Positions 23,701 through 34,448 of a DNA stretch of 64,000 nt are shown piece after piece (the first letter of the stretch is position 1; every line of letters starts with the position of its first letter). This DNA is from Kappaphycus alvarezii (lineage: Eukaryota; Rhodophyta; Florideophyceae; Gigartinales; Solieriaceae). The notes below the pieces were generated by a model. The model saw only the letters and a list, made by a program, of their open reading frames with translations, was not told the origin of the DNA and ran no database searches. The position numbers and the translations under genes are program-made. The stretch spans positions 1 to 64,000 of the forward strand of contig NADL03000491.1 of the NCBI GenBank assembly GCA_002205965.3, written 5' to 3'.

Positions 23701-25941
23701 TAGTATATTAGCATCTTTAGATATCTATTCGCGAAGAACCAGTCATTAAACATATCGATTGAGTAGACCGTTGATTCCTCTTTCGCGGGCGGCAGAAAAT
23801 CGAAGGTGACATTGGCGTAGGTTATTTGGAGCGACAACCTATGTATGATAGAAGCGGAGAGGAGTGTTTCGGTCAGCAATTGAATACAGCGAATAGTGAA
23901 TGTGGGAAAGGAAGGCGTTTTTATAAGCTGATTGCACCGGGAGAATGTGATCGATAGAATATTGGGCCTCTTTGTCCAGGCGCTGCACAGAAATAATTTT
24001 ATCCAAGGTCTTAATAGCTGAGAAATGTCTGCGCCATTGTTTGCGGTCCTCATAAGATACGTAAATTTTATATCCTGAATTGATGAAACAGTCGGTAGCC
24101 AGTGGGAATTGGTACGAAAGGCTCGATTCAGACCTGAGTTCTGCAATGATATAGGCAATTTCAAGGCGAGCAATATATATTGCTCGCATACGATCAGCAT
24201 GTGATAGAGGAGGAGTAGAAAGGGTAGGAAAGTAAGTCATAGACCCAGATACGAGCACAGATGGTACAAGGCCGTCTGGACAAGTAGTGCCATTAATTGC
24301 ACTGACAGACAGTTTTAATTCAATACTACGGTTGATATAAGGTACACTCTGGAGAATTTTGAGATATATGCGACGTAGAAGGTCTTGATATGGTTCCCCA
24401 AATCCAATAGGATGGTGATTATGTTCGAGACATAGTTTAACCTCAATGCCAGCGGAATTAGCCCGTGTTTCGAATTCCCTTCCCTCTGAACACACTTTCT
24501 TGGGACACTCACATTTTATCGGGGTACCCAATATAAGTAGACACATAGAAATCTAACGATACATTCCACATTGTCTGTTTCGAGTTGTCTAGTAAAAATC
24601 TGGCCGCAGAAAAGTGAATATGTAGGACACCAATGTGTTATGTTGGTTTCCCTTTGATCCATAAAATATAAGGGGATATTTTATGGTTAAAGACTCAGTC
24701 TTTTAGGTCGGAAGGTGACTCGGAAACGGTGGGTCACTTGTTATAACCTCGGCAATTATGGCAGGCCTTGCTTATATCTTTCAGAGGTTGAAGCAGTTCA
24801 GCAGATGTTTAAGAGGTTTTGATTCGGCAGAGTAGATTTTAGAGCTTCCAGGCTCAATGATACCAAAAATTGTAATGGAGCCTTTTCAGTTCAGAAAGCG
24901 TAAAAAGTACGATATTCCATTCAAGGTATGTGTGCTGATTACGGCGAACGATTGGAATTGTCCATCCACAGCGACGGCTGCAAAAACATTATCAGCTACC
25001 ACCTGAGTCTGTAGAATATATCTAGGCCTAGCAACAATGCCTAGCAACAATAGTGTATCGGAGTCAACAACATCCACGTAGAATTATAGAAATTAGCAGT
25101 ATTGAGTCGGGATTCGGACAGGAATGGTACCAAAGTTTGAAAAGATATTTATTGCCAAAGCCGAAATTCCGGTCTGAACATTTGAGGCATAATTTCTGGT
25201 TCATATTTTTGTACAGAGATTCAGCCTGTTGGCTTCCAATGCAATATTTCTGAGAGCCAATGTACAAACATACGCCTGCGAACTGATTCGAGTTAGAAGT
25301 ACGAAAGTTTGTTACACATTAGTTGAAGTTTTGAGCGACTCTGTTGTAAAATTAAGGGGAACTTCTGGAGCGTCACTGTCGAAAGTCTGCAACGTGGTTA
25401 AATTGATAGGATTTCGGCCGTCTTTGCATTATCGAGGCACACACACCATGTAGTTGATATGGCCCTCATCCGAAAAACTGCGGCTTTTTTGGCTTCTCAT
25501 TGGGTAAAAAATCAGTCAGGGAGGAAAGGACCCGGAAAATGTTGCTCCCTAGTAATCGTGTAGGGGAGTAATGTGAGGAAAGTAAAGACTGTGCAGATTG
25601 GAGTGCGGGAATAGTGGAGGTATCGGAGGATGCGATTGAGGATTCCTTGGCGGACAAGAAACCGACACGGAAGTGAGAATGATGTTGTGGAGATGAGGGA
25701 AGTTGTCATTATTGGAACCTCTATTGCAATTTTCTGAGATAATCACAGTAAAATAACTGTAAGATGAATTTCCATCATGATTTGACTCCTGCAGGGTATT
25801 TTTATGATTGGACATCAAGTCACACAGCACTTCTGAAGAGAATTTAATGTGCTCCGACTGCCCCGAAATTAACTGTTTAAGGAGGGCCACCTTCTGCTTG
25901 CAAGAATTGTCTTGCATCATGAATGCAATGCGGTGTTTCAT
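23601..25941 (-). pseudogene. integrase region of copia pol
   Basis: The best segment (23839-24546) shows FETRANSAGIEVKL, GEPYQDLLRRIYLKI (the catalytic Glu region, G-E-x-Y-H in the family), NGTTCPDGLVPSVLVSGS and HADRMRAIYIARLEIAYIIA. These are the conserved C-terminal half of fungal-style copia integrases. Upstream frames to 25941 are less clear. The protein would insert element DNA, but the frame is broken. Confidence 0.7.
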
Positions 25942-26640
25942 GATACGGTCATAGTCACGCTTTTTAGTGCAATGGTGTTCAATACGATCCGTTCTTACAC
26001 AATTAAAGGATTTGTGGTAATTCTTAAAGGCGATTTGTTTATGCCGAGGGCTATGAGGATCGAGACCATATAGAGGTTGATTTTGAAACTAATTTATGGA
26101 ATCAGCTGGTTAAGATGTTAAGCGCACAGGAGCAGATCTGGGTTGAACTTTCATTGAAACTTTGATTGAGGCGGGCTGGGTTAAGGCGGCCACTCCAAAC
26201 CATGATTTATATATAATTTTTGATAGCTAATTGTCGAAGGGAATTGTAGTCGAATGATAGCATTTGCAAAGTTTTTTCCGTAAAACAGCTCTTACGGTAT
26301 CGCAATTAGCGCATTCGGAACTTGTAGTGACACACTCTGAAAACATGTAACACCGAAATTGGTCCAAGTTTCTTGGGAAAGCAAGGAAAATTTTGATTGT
26401 TAAAGAAGTGATAAAACACCCCAGCGTTCAACTCGCCTTTAACTATTCCAATTGCACCAATGGGGTCAAACTTGTATCAAGAAGTGAAAGGAAAATTATA
26501 CGACAGCAAAGTTACTAGTAGTCCTGGGTAAGAGTTTAACGTTGGTTTGATTCTAAATTAGGTGCAATAAATTGTGAAAAGCTGTTAGGCCTATGAAATA
26601 ACCCGTTACATAGGTAACAAAACCTGTAGAATGCAACAGT

Positions 26641-27597
26641 TTAGGGTGTTAGTTTATAAAAGCTCGGGATTTTAGTAGGCATTCGTGAGGGAGTTTGTGA
26701 AATTGAAGGAGTGATAGGCGGGGTAGCCGGAGGTATTGAGAAGGTATTAACTGCACCAAAAGTTAATTTGTGTGAGATTAGGAGCATATTCGAGTTGTTA
26801 TATGCGGCACAGATTCGAAAGTTTTTCTCAGCAAATTCTCGATCGTTTAGAAAGGTCTTGTAATCGCTTCCCGTCTGGTACATAGTAGAGATCGTTTCGG
26901 CGGCCCAGGATCTCATTTTTACTGGAAGATTTAAGATAATTTTTTGGTCTTCCTGCGTGTTGCGGCCGGATGACCGTTGCGGTACTAAATTTTCAATACG
27001 CGTAGCTGGTTTTTGTAGAGCCTCTCCTTCAGTCAAACTTCCCTGGACAAAGCCGTATATGTTGAGAGTGGATAATTCATCATCTATAGACTGCAGTCGA
27101 GAGATGCTGCTATATCGGCGGTGTAGGGAATGCACCACTTGATTCCAGTCCTGAATGTGACAAAGAGCTCGGCAGTAGTACATCAGTGCTTCTTTGCCGA
27201 ACATATTGTGGATTAATGAAATGCACTACTATTGAGGAACGTGTTTCACTGTGAAGAGGTGCTCAAAATGGGCGAGGGCTACTTGAAGGTTCTTGGTTGA
27301 AGTTCCGCCGAATTTTGCGGTGTTTACTGTAAAAGCTATAAATCTTATTGGATCCATTAACTGCGTCCGGTTCAAATTTAAGTCGTCGAGTGGTATGTTT
27401 TCGATTTCAGAGAGCAGTGTTCGTTGATAGGTATGCTTGCGGATGGTTTGTAGTTTGGAAGTTTTGCGGAGGGGAAGCGTCTTTTGATTTTTGGAGGCGA
27501 CCTCGGTAGTGATCTTGATAACGAACCAAAGCCTCTTCAATATCGTCAAAAAATTATGGCTCTCGCCATATAGTAGATGTATATCTTTAGATACCAC
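26641..27597 (-). pseudogene. gag-like region of the copia element
   Basis: Two frames, 27229-27597 and 26641-27204, read on from each other. They contain KFGGTSTKNLQVALAHFEHL, then a block with IQDWNQVVHSLHRRYSSISR and NLPVKMRSWAAETISTMYQT. This pattern (W..V...L..RY.S, then L....RSWA) fits a capsid domain of retrotransposon gag. No zinc knuckle was found. The position next to the 5' LTR agrees. Confidence 0.6.
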
Positions 27598-28446
27598 TGC
27601 ATGCCGTGATCAACCTTAGCTGGAATTTGTTGTATTTTATATCGAGTACAATCGATACATCCACGTCACACAACTCAAAGTGGAACCACTACATGAATTT
27701 CGGAACTCAGTGGATAGTATTCAGTACTACTTGACCTGGAATCACGGAATTGTGACACGCAGTCAGATCAAGATAATTGCCAGCTCAGATCATATAGCCT
27801 TGGTTAAGAATCTAGAACTTTACTTGTATATAAGCTAATCGCAGGCGCAGTCAAACCTCTGGTGAGAGGTAGCGAGGTATTTTGCCACACCCAGCACAGC
27901 CATTCAGCACAGAACTTTTTCGTTCTACCATTTCGCCAGCTGCTATCGCCATTGAAGCTATTCTTTGCAATATTGCCGCTAATCTACTGACACTGCTAAC
28001 CCTGCACAATTCGCTTTCAATTTCGGGCATAGCCAACTTATTTGGTGGATACAACCCCAACATTAGGAGATTAGTTCCCATGAAATGAGTAGGAAGTATA
28101 ATTACTCTCTTTTCAAGGAAGATCCTGATACATTTGTATAGTTCTCTCTTCGTAAGAATCTCGAAATTTGATAAACCCCAAATGCTTTATTCATCCTTAA
28201 GAATAGCATGAAGTGATTCTCCTCGAGCACCAAGATTGTAATTGTCGAATGGGCGAAAGAATCGAACCAAATTGCGTTTTTAGGTGTTTTCGGATTCCAC
28301 TTTGGGCCAACTAGTAGGTCTTGGTGGATTTTGAAGAGATAATTCTGCCATGAGGTATAAGGTCAAATAAAGAGCCGAAAATTCTATCGCGTCTAGCTTA
28401 CACGCGAATGTGGATAGGAAAACCTGCGTTTATTCACTGGCTCATT

Positions 28447-28726
28447 TGTTGAGATAAAAATTTTTATGATGATAAAGATTGAAGATAAAGGAGCACCAGC
28501 TTCTAATGCTATCTAAAGTACCCATTAGAAGATATAGAGGCTAGAGATACTGATATACTAGGAGTGAAGCTATGGTTATTCGGATTGAATTATCCGATTA
28601 GAAAATTTAAAACTCTATTTAGAGTAGGCCTTGTGTAGGATACTGTAGAGCCTATAGCCCATAAAGTAATAGTATTTTACTTGAGAGCAAGATTCAGTGA
28701 TCGAGATATGGGAGCTTTTCTCCACA
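28447..28726 (-). repeat. 5' LTR of the Ty1/copia element
   Basis: This is the direct repeat of 21986-22271. In element orientation it would hold the promoter. The primer-binding site next to it on the minus strand could not be assigned to a tRNA by eye. Confidence 0.85.
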
Positions 28727-30396
28727 AGTAATCTACCACAGGGTAGAGTATAATGCAAAAATCACAGGTTACATTACGTAAAGTACTGCACTCAGTACTT
28801 GTTGATAAATTGATCAAACTTTCGCAATGCAAAAAGGTCAGGAATTCGTGTCCAAAAGTACAGATTCAACACATGACCAAAATCAGGGCTTTAAGTAAGC
28901 ACGGATTGTATTAATAAAACTTGAATATCTTACTCAAAACAGGGCCGTTCTCCAATTTGAAAATGACTACTGTAAACACCCGAAAAATACCGAAAATTTT
29001 TTAAACCGCTATTATTTTTGTGCAATGGCTGACCACTAAAAAAACCAGCAACTAACAGCGGCCAAACTGATCTGCAAAAACTGATGGTGCTCGACTCCTT
29101 CTCTGATAGTAGCTCGAGCCGCGGCAAACGGGAACCGCGGCGGTTTTAGAGACTGATACGTCAGGTTGATACTGGATTCCACTCGGCGTGGTGCATAGCG
29201 CCCACCTGTCCAGCGAATGCCTACCTTTGTAGAGTTGATTGCGTGCGGCCCGCTTCAGGGCTGACGACTGGTCTTGTCGGCGTGTATTACGCCTTACAAC
29301 GACTCCTTTAGGGACTTCCAGTGATCCCGTTGATACCTTTTAACAACAGTGAAACCCTACCGTACCACACGAACCCCATCAGGGATCGCTGACACGACGC
29401 GACCTGCGAAGCATCGCTCGCTCAACCAATACCCAGCGAGTAATCCTTGCACGCACCCTCGGCACGCACCGTCACCGGCGGCGGTCGCAACCCACCGCGA
29501 TGTAACCAACACTGTTCCCTACCGGAAGCAACGAAAGGTAAAGGGATAAAGGAGTAGCAAGGACTTCCGCGTTCCGCGATGGGCGCTTATAGAAGGGAAG
29601 ACTCGATCGGTAGAATCGCGACTATAAGGGGCCGGGAGATTGTGTAGCTCTAAGGTGACTTTACCCTCAAAGGGAAGGGTAAGGTGGATTATTGGACCTT
29701 ATATGTACAGATTACCCCCCTTGTCCGCCGCTGACTGAAGTGGGCCTGTTGCAATGATCCAAATGAATCCAAATCTAATCTATCATAAGCTACTCTAAAT
29801 AGATAGAGCCGCCGCCGTGGGCCGCGCACGCATACCATGCGGTGTCGGACCCCCACCGCAGGGTGTCACCTTACACTGGCCCTCCTCATAGCGTGGCTAG
29901 TGGGGGGCGCTAGTGGTGCACTACAATTTCTGGTGCGATTTCGCTTTATTTCTCGTTTTTTGTGCGGCCAGATTTCGAGTCCACATATTCTTTTCCGTTG
30001 CCAATTTATATTTACTCATTACTTAGTTCTGCATAGAACAAGCTTTGAAATTAAAAAAAATAAAAATAAACTTCGGCCAAGAAGAATTGCCCCCAAAATC
30101 TTAGTACTTTTTGTGAGTATGGTTTCTAGAAAAAAGTTCCACAAAACTTTTGAATCAAAGTTACTCAAAAAAGGCTTTTATTGAACACGTCATACAGTAA
30201 CTTAAATTTTAGTTCAATATTAATTTTATAATATGGTTTCCTTGAGAGACTTGATATTGTATCTATTTTTTTTTAGAAATCATGTTCCATTTTTGAGTGC
30301 TTTTTCTTACACTCTAATATCTCATAGACTTCTAACCCAAATATCTCAACTATACGGCAACCAAACGCCACAAAATTAACGCAAGAGCAGTTTTTA
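28727..30396. other. no gene recognised; contains a GC-rich block
   Basis: About 29.1-29.9 kb is GC-rich, with small palindromes such as CCGCGG repeats near 29120 and a hairpin TTACCCT/AGGGTAA near 29665. No tRNA or rRNA fold was recognised. The frame 29837-30184 starts in GC-rich and ends in Lys-rich AT sequence and is not convincing. Confidence 0.4.
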
Positions 30397-31527
30397 ATGA
30401 CATGCACACTTTGTAAGGGCTTCAACATCGAACTTCATCGCATCAAAATTTCTTGTGCCAATTTGCGCCCTATTGGGGAGACTTCAACTCAGTCTATTAC
30501 TTCCTCCACATTTTCACGTGGTGCGCATTCGATACGTACCACCTTCAAACGTGGAACTGTTTGCACTGCGACTCCTGTTGCTCAACGTAGCATGCACAAG
30601 TTATGAAGTCGCACGAGCCGTTGATGAGGTGCTCTACACCACATTCAGAGCTGCAGAAGTTGCAACAGGACTTTACATCGACGGCAACGAGTACTATACC
30701 GCGTTTGAACACTCTGTGGAGATCTACCGCACGCCTTCCGAACTTCTGTACATGATTTTGACAAGTTACCAGCAAGTAACAGACCCACAACAAATCATAG
30801 AGGCACAAGCCGACATGCTATGCGCGGAAATTGTGGAAGATGAATATATCAGGCCGGAAGACAGACTTAACGAACTGAAGCAAAGACTCATTCAGATCTC
30901 AAAAAATGTCGGCAGACTCATTCGCGACTACACCTACTGCGGATATCTACTTGGTAAGCGGCGTACCTACCACGGAGATGGAGTGCATGGAACATCACTT
31001 GTTAGAAATCATGCAACCCATCTACTGCGATCGATTGACACAAAGGTAAGCGTCACTTCACAAACAGCAAATGGCTAAGATAAGATATTTGATCATTTCA
31101 TGAGCAGGAATCAACAAGATCGGCATTGCTCGGATGGAAAAGCATTCTTCTTGCAAGTACATGCAGGTACCAGAAGTAAATACTTACTCTCTGTACTACG
31201 TGACAAGGTGGATGCGGAAGGTCTGTTCGTAGAGATTTGCGCGACGAAAGGCATTGCAGCTTCCTGGTATTGTGACAGGCGTACATTTCATAGTCAGCTG
31301 GGAATCTCTGTAGAATGAAAGCATTCATCCGATGAAAATACCACGCTTTCCAAGTACACTCCTGAATCACAAAGAGGACGACTCATCAAGTCAGTTGCAC
31401 TGATCATCATTGACGAGACTTCCATGATGCAACGCGTACTCTTCTAACATGTCGACATCATCCTCAAGGACTTGCGCTGTCCCTCGCACGACTCGAGGGC
31501 CAGTGATATTCCATACTTGGGAAGCTT
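30397..31527 (+). pseudogene. Helitron/PIF1-type helicase remnant
   Basis: The frame 30455-31078 contains TTFRAAEVATGLYIDGNEYY and EDRLNELKQRLIQISKNV, a layout known from the region before the helicase in Helitron RepHel proteins. The next frame gives AFFLQVHAGTRSKYLLSVLR, a degenerate Walker A (normally GxGxGKT), then ATKGIAASWYCDRRTFHSQL. After a stop comes VALIIIDETSMM, the Walker B. The sequence stops at the mariner boundary at 31528. It is broken by at least two stops or frameshifts. A cellular PIF1 is less likely because of the upstream segment. Confidence 0.65.
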
Positions 31528-31529
31528 TA

Positions 31530-31576
31530 ATTTTTCTAAAAAAGGCTACCAGGGGGGGTAAATTGAATTACGACAC
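31530..31576 (+). repeat. left terminal inverted repeat of mariner
   Basis: This pairs with 32730-32776 with only a few mismatches over about 47 bases. Confidence 0.9.
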
Positions 31577-31616
31577 AAAAAGCGTTTAACACAACAATAA
31601 ATAGAACAAGTGGGAT

Positions 31617-32614
31617 TCAGTACTTCGTCTTCCTTCCCCTACTTTCTAACACCTCTCTGCATGGCTTAGTTATGCTTTTGACGATATCATAACGCATCTG
31701 TGGCTCAAGCTGATCCCATTCCCTAAGAATGCAATACCTCAATTTTTCAACTCTGCAAAACTGCCTCCCGTTGGCATATACTCTCCTAAAAAGCATTCCC
31801 CATAAGTTTTCAATAGGATTTAAATCTGACGAACGCGCAGGCCATGGCATAACGTTCAAATTCTTTGACTTAAACCATTCCATAGTGATGTTCGCTTTGT
31901 GTATGGAAGTGTTTTCCTGTTGAAACTGCCATGGCCCTTCAAAAAAAGACGATGCAAATGGCATAAGATACCTTTCCAACGTACTGCAGCACTTCGACGC
32001 ATTCTGGCGACCATCCAAAAAGGCAATTTTGGAGTACCCAAACTTGCAAAAAGCCGCCCACAACATCACTCCTCCACCCCCATTCTGTCACTGAGACAAC
32101 ACATCCTTCTTTTTCCGCAGTTCGTGCCAGTATGAATGATAGCCATCAGGCCCGTCTAAATTCCATTTTTTCTCATCCGGGAAGACGTTATGAGCCCATT
32201 GCTGAGGAAACCAGCAGTGCCTTTCTCGGGCCCAATCCGGGCGCGCTTTAATTTGGGATGGTGTGAGCGGTGGAGGCCGTATAAATTTCTTGTAATGTAT
32301 ATGAGGCGCTTCTGAGAGATTTTGGCGTATTCGGCGACTAGAGACAGGTAAGAAGAGGTCATGTTTGAGTTTCGTTGATGTTGTGAGCGATTTAGATGCT
32401 TCTTGGTAAAGGCGGCGCTTATCAATTTCACTGAGTTTGGATTAATTCATTGTCGTTCTTCTCTTTCCATTATTGTTTTTATCTCTCAGGAACAAAGAGA
32501 CACACACGTGAGATATTTTAAGTCGTCTTGCAATCTCAACGACAAGGGGCTTCAACTTGTGAAGCTCAAGAATTCCCCCTTCTCTTTTTCCGTCAAACCC
32601 GGCTTGCGACCCAT
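31617..32614 (-). pseudogene. mariner/Tc1 transposase
   Basis: The ATG at 32614 gives MGRKPGLTEKEKGE, the start of the paired helix-turn-helix region. Downstream, in shifted frames, are SQIKARLDWARE, FPDEKKWNLDGPDGYHSYW (first catalytic Asp), QFQQENTSIHKANI (second site) and WPARSSDLNPIENLWGMLF (third site, Glu). The last 150 codons are intact. The second site reads Q-E-N where the family has Q-D-N, so the catalytic Asp is replaced by Glu. Two or more stops or frameshifts add to the inactivation. Confidence 0.9.
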
Positions 32615-32729
32615 GCTTGGGGTGAATATTTTGCTGGTTGAGTCTCGACTGAAACAGCCAGAGGCAGGTCCGTTACTTTTAGCAACTGAATTTGGCGGGA
32701 AGACAGCAAACATGTCAGAGTATATTTAT

Positions 32730-32776
32730 GTGTCCTAATCTAATTTCCCCTCCCTGGTAGCCTTTTTTAGAAAAAT
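32730..32776 (-). repeat. right terminal inverted repeat of mariner
   Basis: This is the inverse copy of 31530-31576, followed by TA at 32777. Confidence 0.9.
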
Positions 32777-32929
32777 TATAAAAACGTAGCCAGTTCCCAT
32801 GAGACTTCGCTCCACAATAGGTACGGCGCGATCGGCTTGAATCGCATGCGTAGTTATTTTTTATTGATAAAAAGTGGGGGTGCCATAATTGACTTTCCGG
32901 CACTGTACAGAGTGACCAGCAGTACCGCT

Positions 32930-33260
32930 TAAATTTCCCTAAAAGGCCGGCTCAAGGCCGCCCAGCAGACAAGCTGCGTTGGACATTACGGCCGCGGCAG
33001 CGTGCTTCGGAGGAAGTACCGCTCGGACTTTACCATATGCCTCCATCGCCCTAACGCCCACGTTCCGCGCGACATCGGTTATAACCTATGAGCGTCTGGG
33101 TGCCAACCTCCGATAGTAAACATAGGGATAGGCGCGAGCTTACTTCTCACGGAGGTTGCAATAAAAGATTCATATCTTCTAATGCTTCGGTAGAGGCGGC
33201 CGCATTGAGGGAGGTGAGCGGATTAAACGTGTGTGCCCTCCTGTGAGAGGGCGCCAGCGG
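32930..33260 (-). mobile_element. non-LTR retrotransposon 3' fragment (copy 2)
   Basis: Reading the minus strand from 33260 gives RYESFIATSVRSKLAPIPMF followed by TIGGWHPDAHRL. This closely matches copy 3 at 41.7 kb (RRYESFTANCARGRLIPVPI, then STLGGWHPDVYALL). Nucleotide similarity continues to about 32930 and includes the CCCTARAA and GGCCGG landmarks near the 3' end. Confidence 0.75.
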
Positions 33261-33382
33261 GTTAGTTTTCAGAGAGTGCACTTCCTGTACAAATTTCCCA
33301 CCACTGCTCCGGGAAGTAGCCGCTCAATATCCCTAATCAGTGAAATATTCAAAATCTCCGCCACTGCACAAATTGTAGTGGT

Positions 33383-33442
33383 GTACATACTGTACGGTAC
33401 ATAGCTGTACTGTACTGTACAGCACTGTACTGTACTGTACAC
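33383..33442. repeat. GTAC-rich palindromic microsatellite
   Basis: A period-5 TACTG repeat (CTGTACTGTACTGTACA units) that is self-complementary where it turns over at GTAC. Confidence 0.85.
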
Positions 33443-33536
33443 CTACTGCAGTTGGCCCCTTCTTGTTCAGTACCGTGTAGTGAAGAGACTTCCGTGACAC
33501 ATCGCTTTGCTGAGCTCCACTTTGGGAGCGTGTCTT

Positions 33537-33563
33537 ATACTGTACAGTACAGTACAGTACAGT
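33537..33563. repeat. GTAC-rich palindromic microsatellite, opposite phase
   Basis: TACTGTACAGTACAGTACAG. It is largely the reverse complement of the array at 33383-33442, 95 bases away, so the two could pair. Confidence 0.85.
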
Positions 33564-34448
33564 GCCAAATACACAGTTGTTGCATCTATCTCTTCTTCCA
33601 CGTTGAACTCGCTCCTGAGCCAGTTGCAATACTCCGTTTACGATCTGTGCCGTAGGCTCATTAACTTGTTTCCGTACTGCTCATGCAAATGGACTTCATA
33701 GGTCTGCTCTTCGGTAATGGGACGAAAAAGCACTCGCAATATGGACGATATACAAGCGACCCACACGCGCCCTCAGCTTGCGGTCAGCACGCTGGTAACA
33801 GAATGAGATGCATTTACAGGGTATACTGGGACAGTTTGAAGAGTGAGAATTGCTGCCCCAACGACTACATTACCTTCGGCCTAGGCCCGCGTTCATAATG
33901 AAGATAGCTCGCAAGTTCCCAGACAAAGCGAAGCCCAGACGATCAACACGTAATCCAATTAATTGCGCAAGCCACGTCCTTGGAATTTCCGGCCTAACCT
34001 GACGCACTGAGGTTTATTCGCGGTAGATGAGGTTCTATATCTTGACTTTACCTAAAAATAAACCGTGTGACTGATCGCACCACCAATATGCCGTAGGGGT
34101 GACAATATACGGGCCTCGACATTAATGGTATAGCTGCCATATGTCCTCGCATACAACATGATTCCAGTCCAATTCTCGGATTCCGCGCAATGTTGCTGTA
34201 GCCACGTTTGTATAATCGGTTGAGCAGGCCGCCATGGAACGCTACCGTTTTGTATCAAAGCCAAGTCAAGCAACAACCCGCAGTCTTGGTATGCTACCTG
34301 TTACTCTTTCTCATCAAATCATTCCTACAGAAAAGCCTCTGCAACGCAATTCGGGATCCTAATCCCCTACCGCAACTGTGTACACGCAGGTTCCCCTGCC
34401 TACTCCTAAAACACAATACCGAAAAAGTCGTGGCCATTACAACCACAG
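33564..34448. other. no gene recognised
   Basis: Intergenic sequence downstream of the DP gene. Short overlapping frames on both strands have no motif. Confidence 0.5.

Larger units (their letters stand above)
21986..28726 (-). mobile_element. Ty1/copia LTR retrotransposon, minus strand, both LTRs present
   Basis: Two related repeats of about 280 bases in direct orientation bound 6.7 kb. Each begins TGTT and ends CCACA on the plus strand. GTAAT flanks the element at 21981-21985 and again at 28728-28732 (one base from the edge), a probable target-site duplication. On the minus strand the order is gag, integrase, reverse transcriptase, RNase H, which is the copia order. The whole element is AT-rich and every gene is interrupted. 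Confidence 0.88.
31530..32776 (-). mobile_element. Tc1/mariner transposon with intact terminal inverted repeats
   Basis: The ends are inverted repeats of about 47 bases sharing TCTAAAAAAGGCTACC, followed by a G-rich stretch and an AAATT..ATTA block. TA dinucleotides flank both ends (31528-31529 and 32777-32778), the Tc1/mariner target duplication. The 1247-bp element sits at the point where the helicase sequence ends. The transposase is on the minus strand. Confidence 0.93.

Noticed and set aside
29837..30184. 115-codon frame with a hydrophobic N-terminus as a secreted protein
   Set aside because: The composition changes abruptly from GC-rich to AT-rich within the frame and no homologue is known to me.
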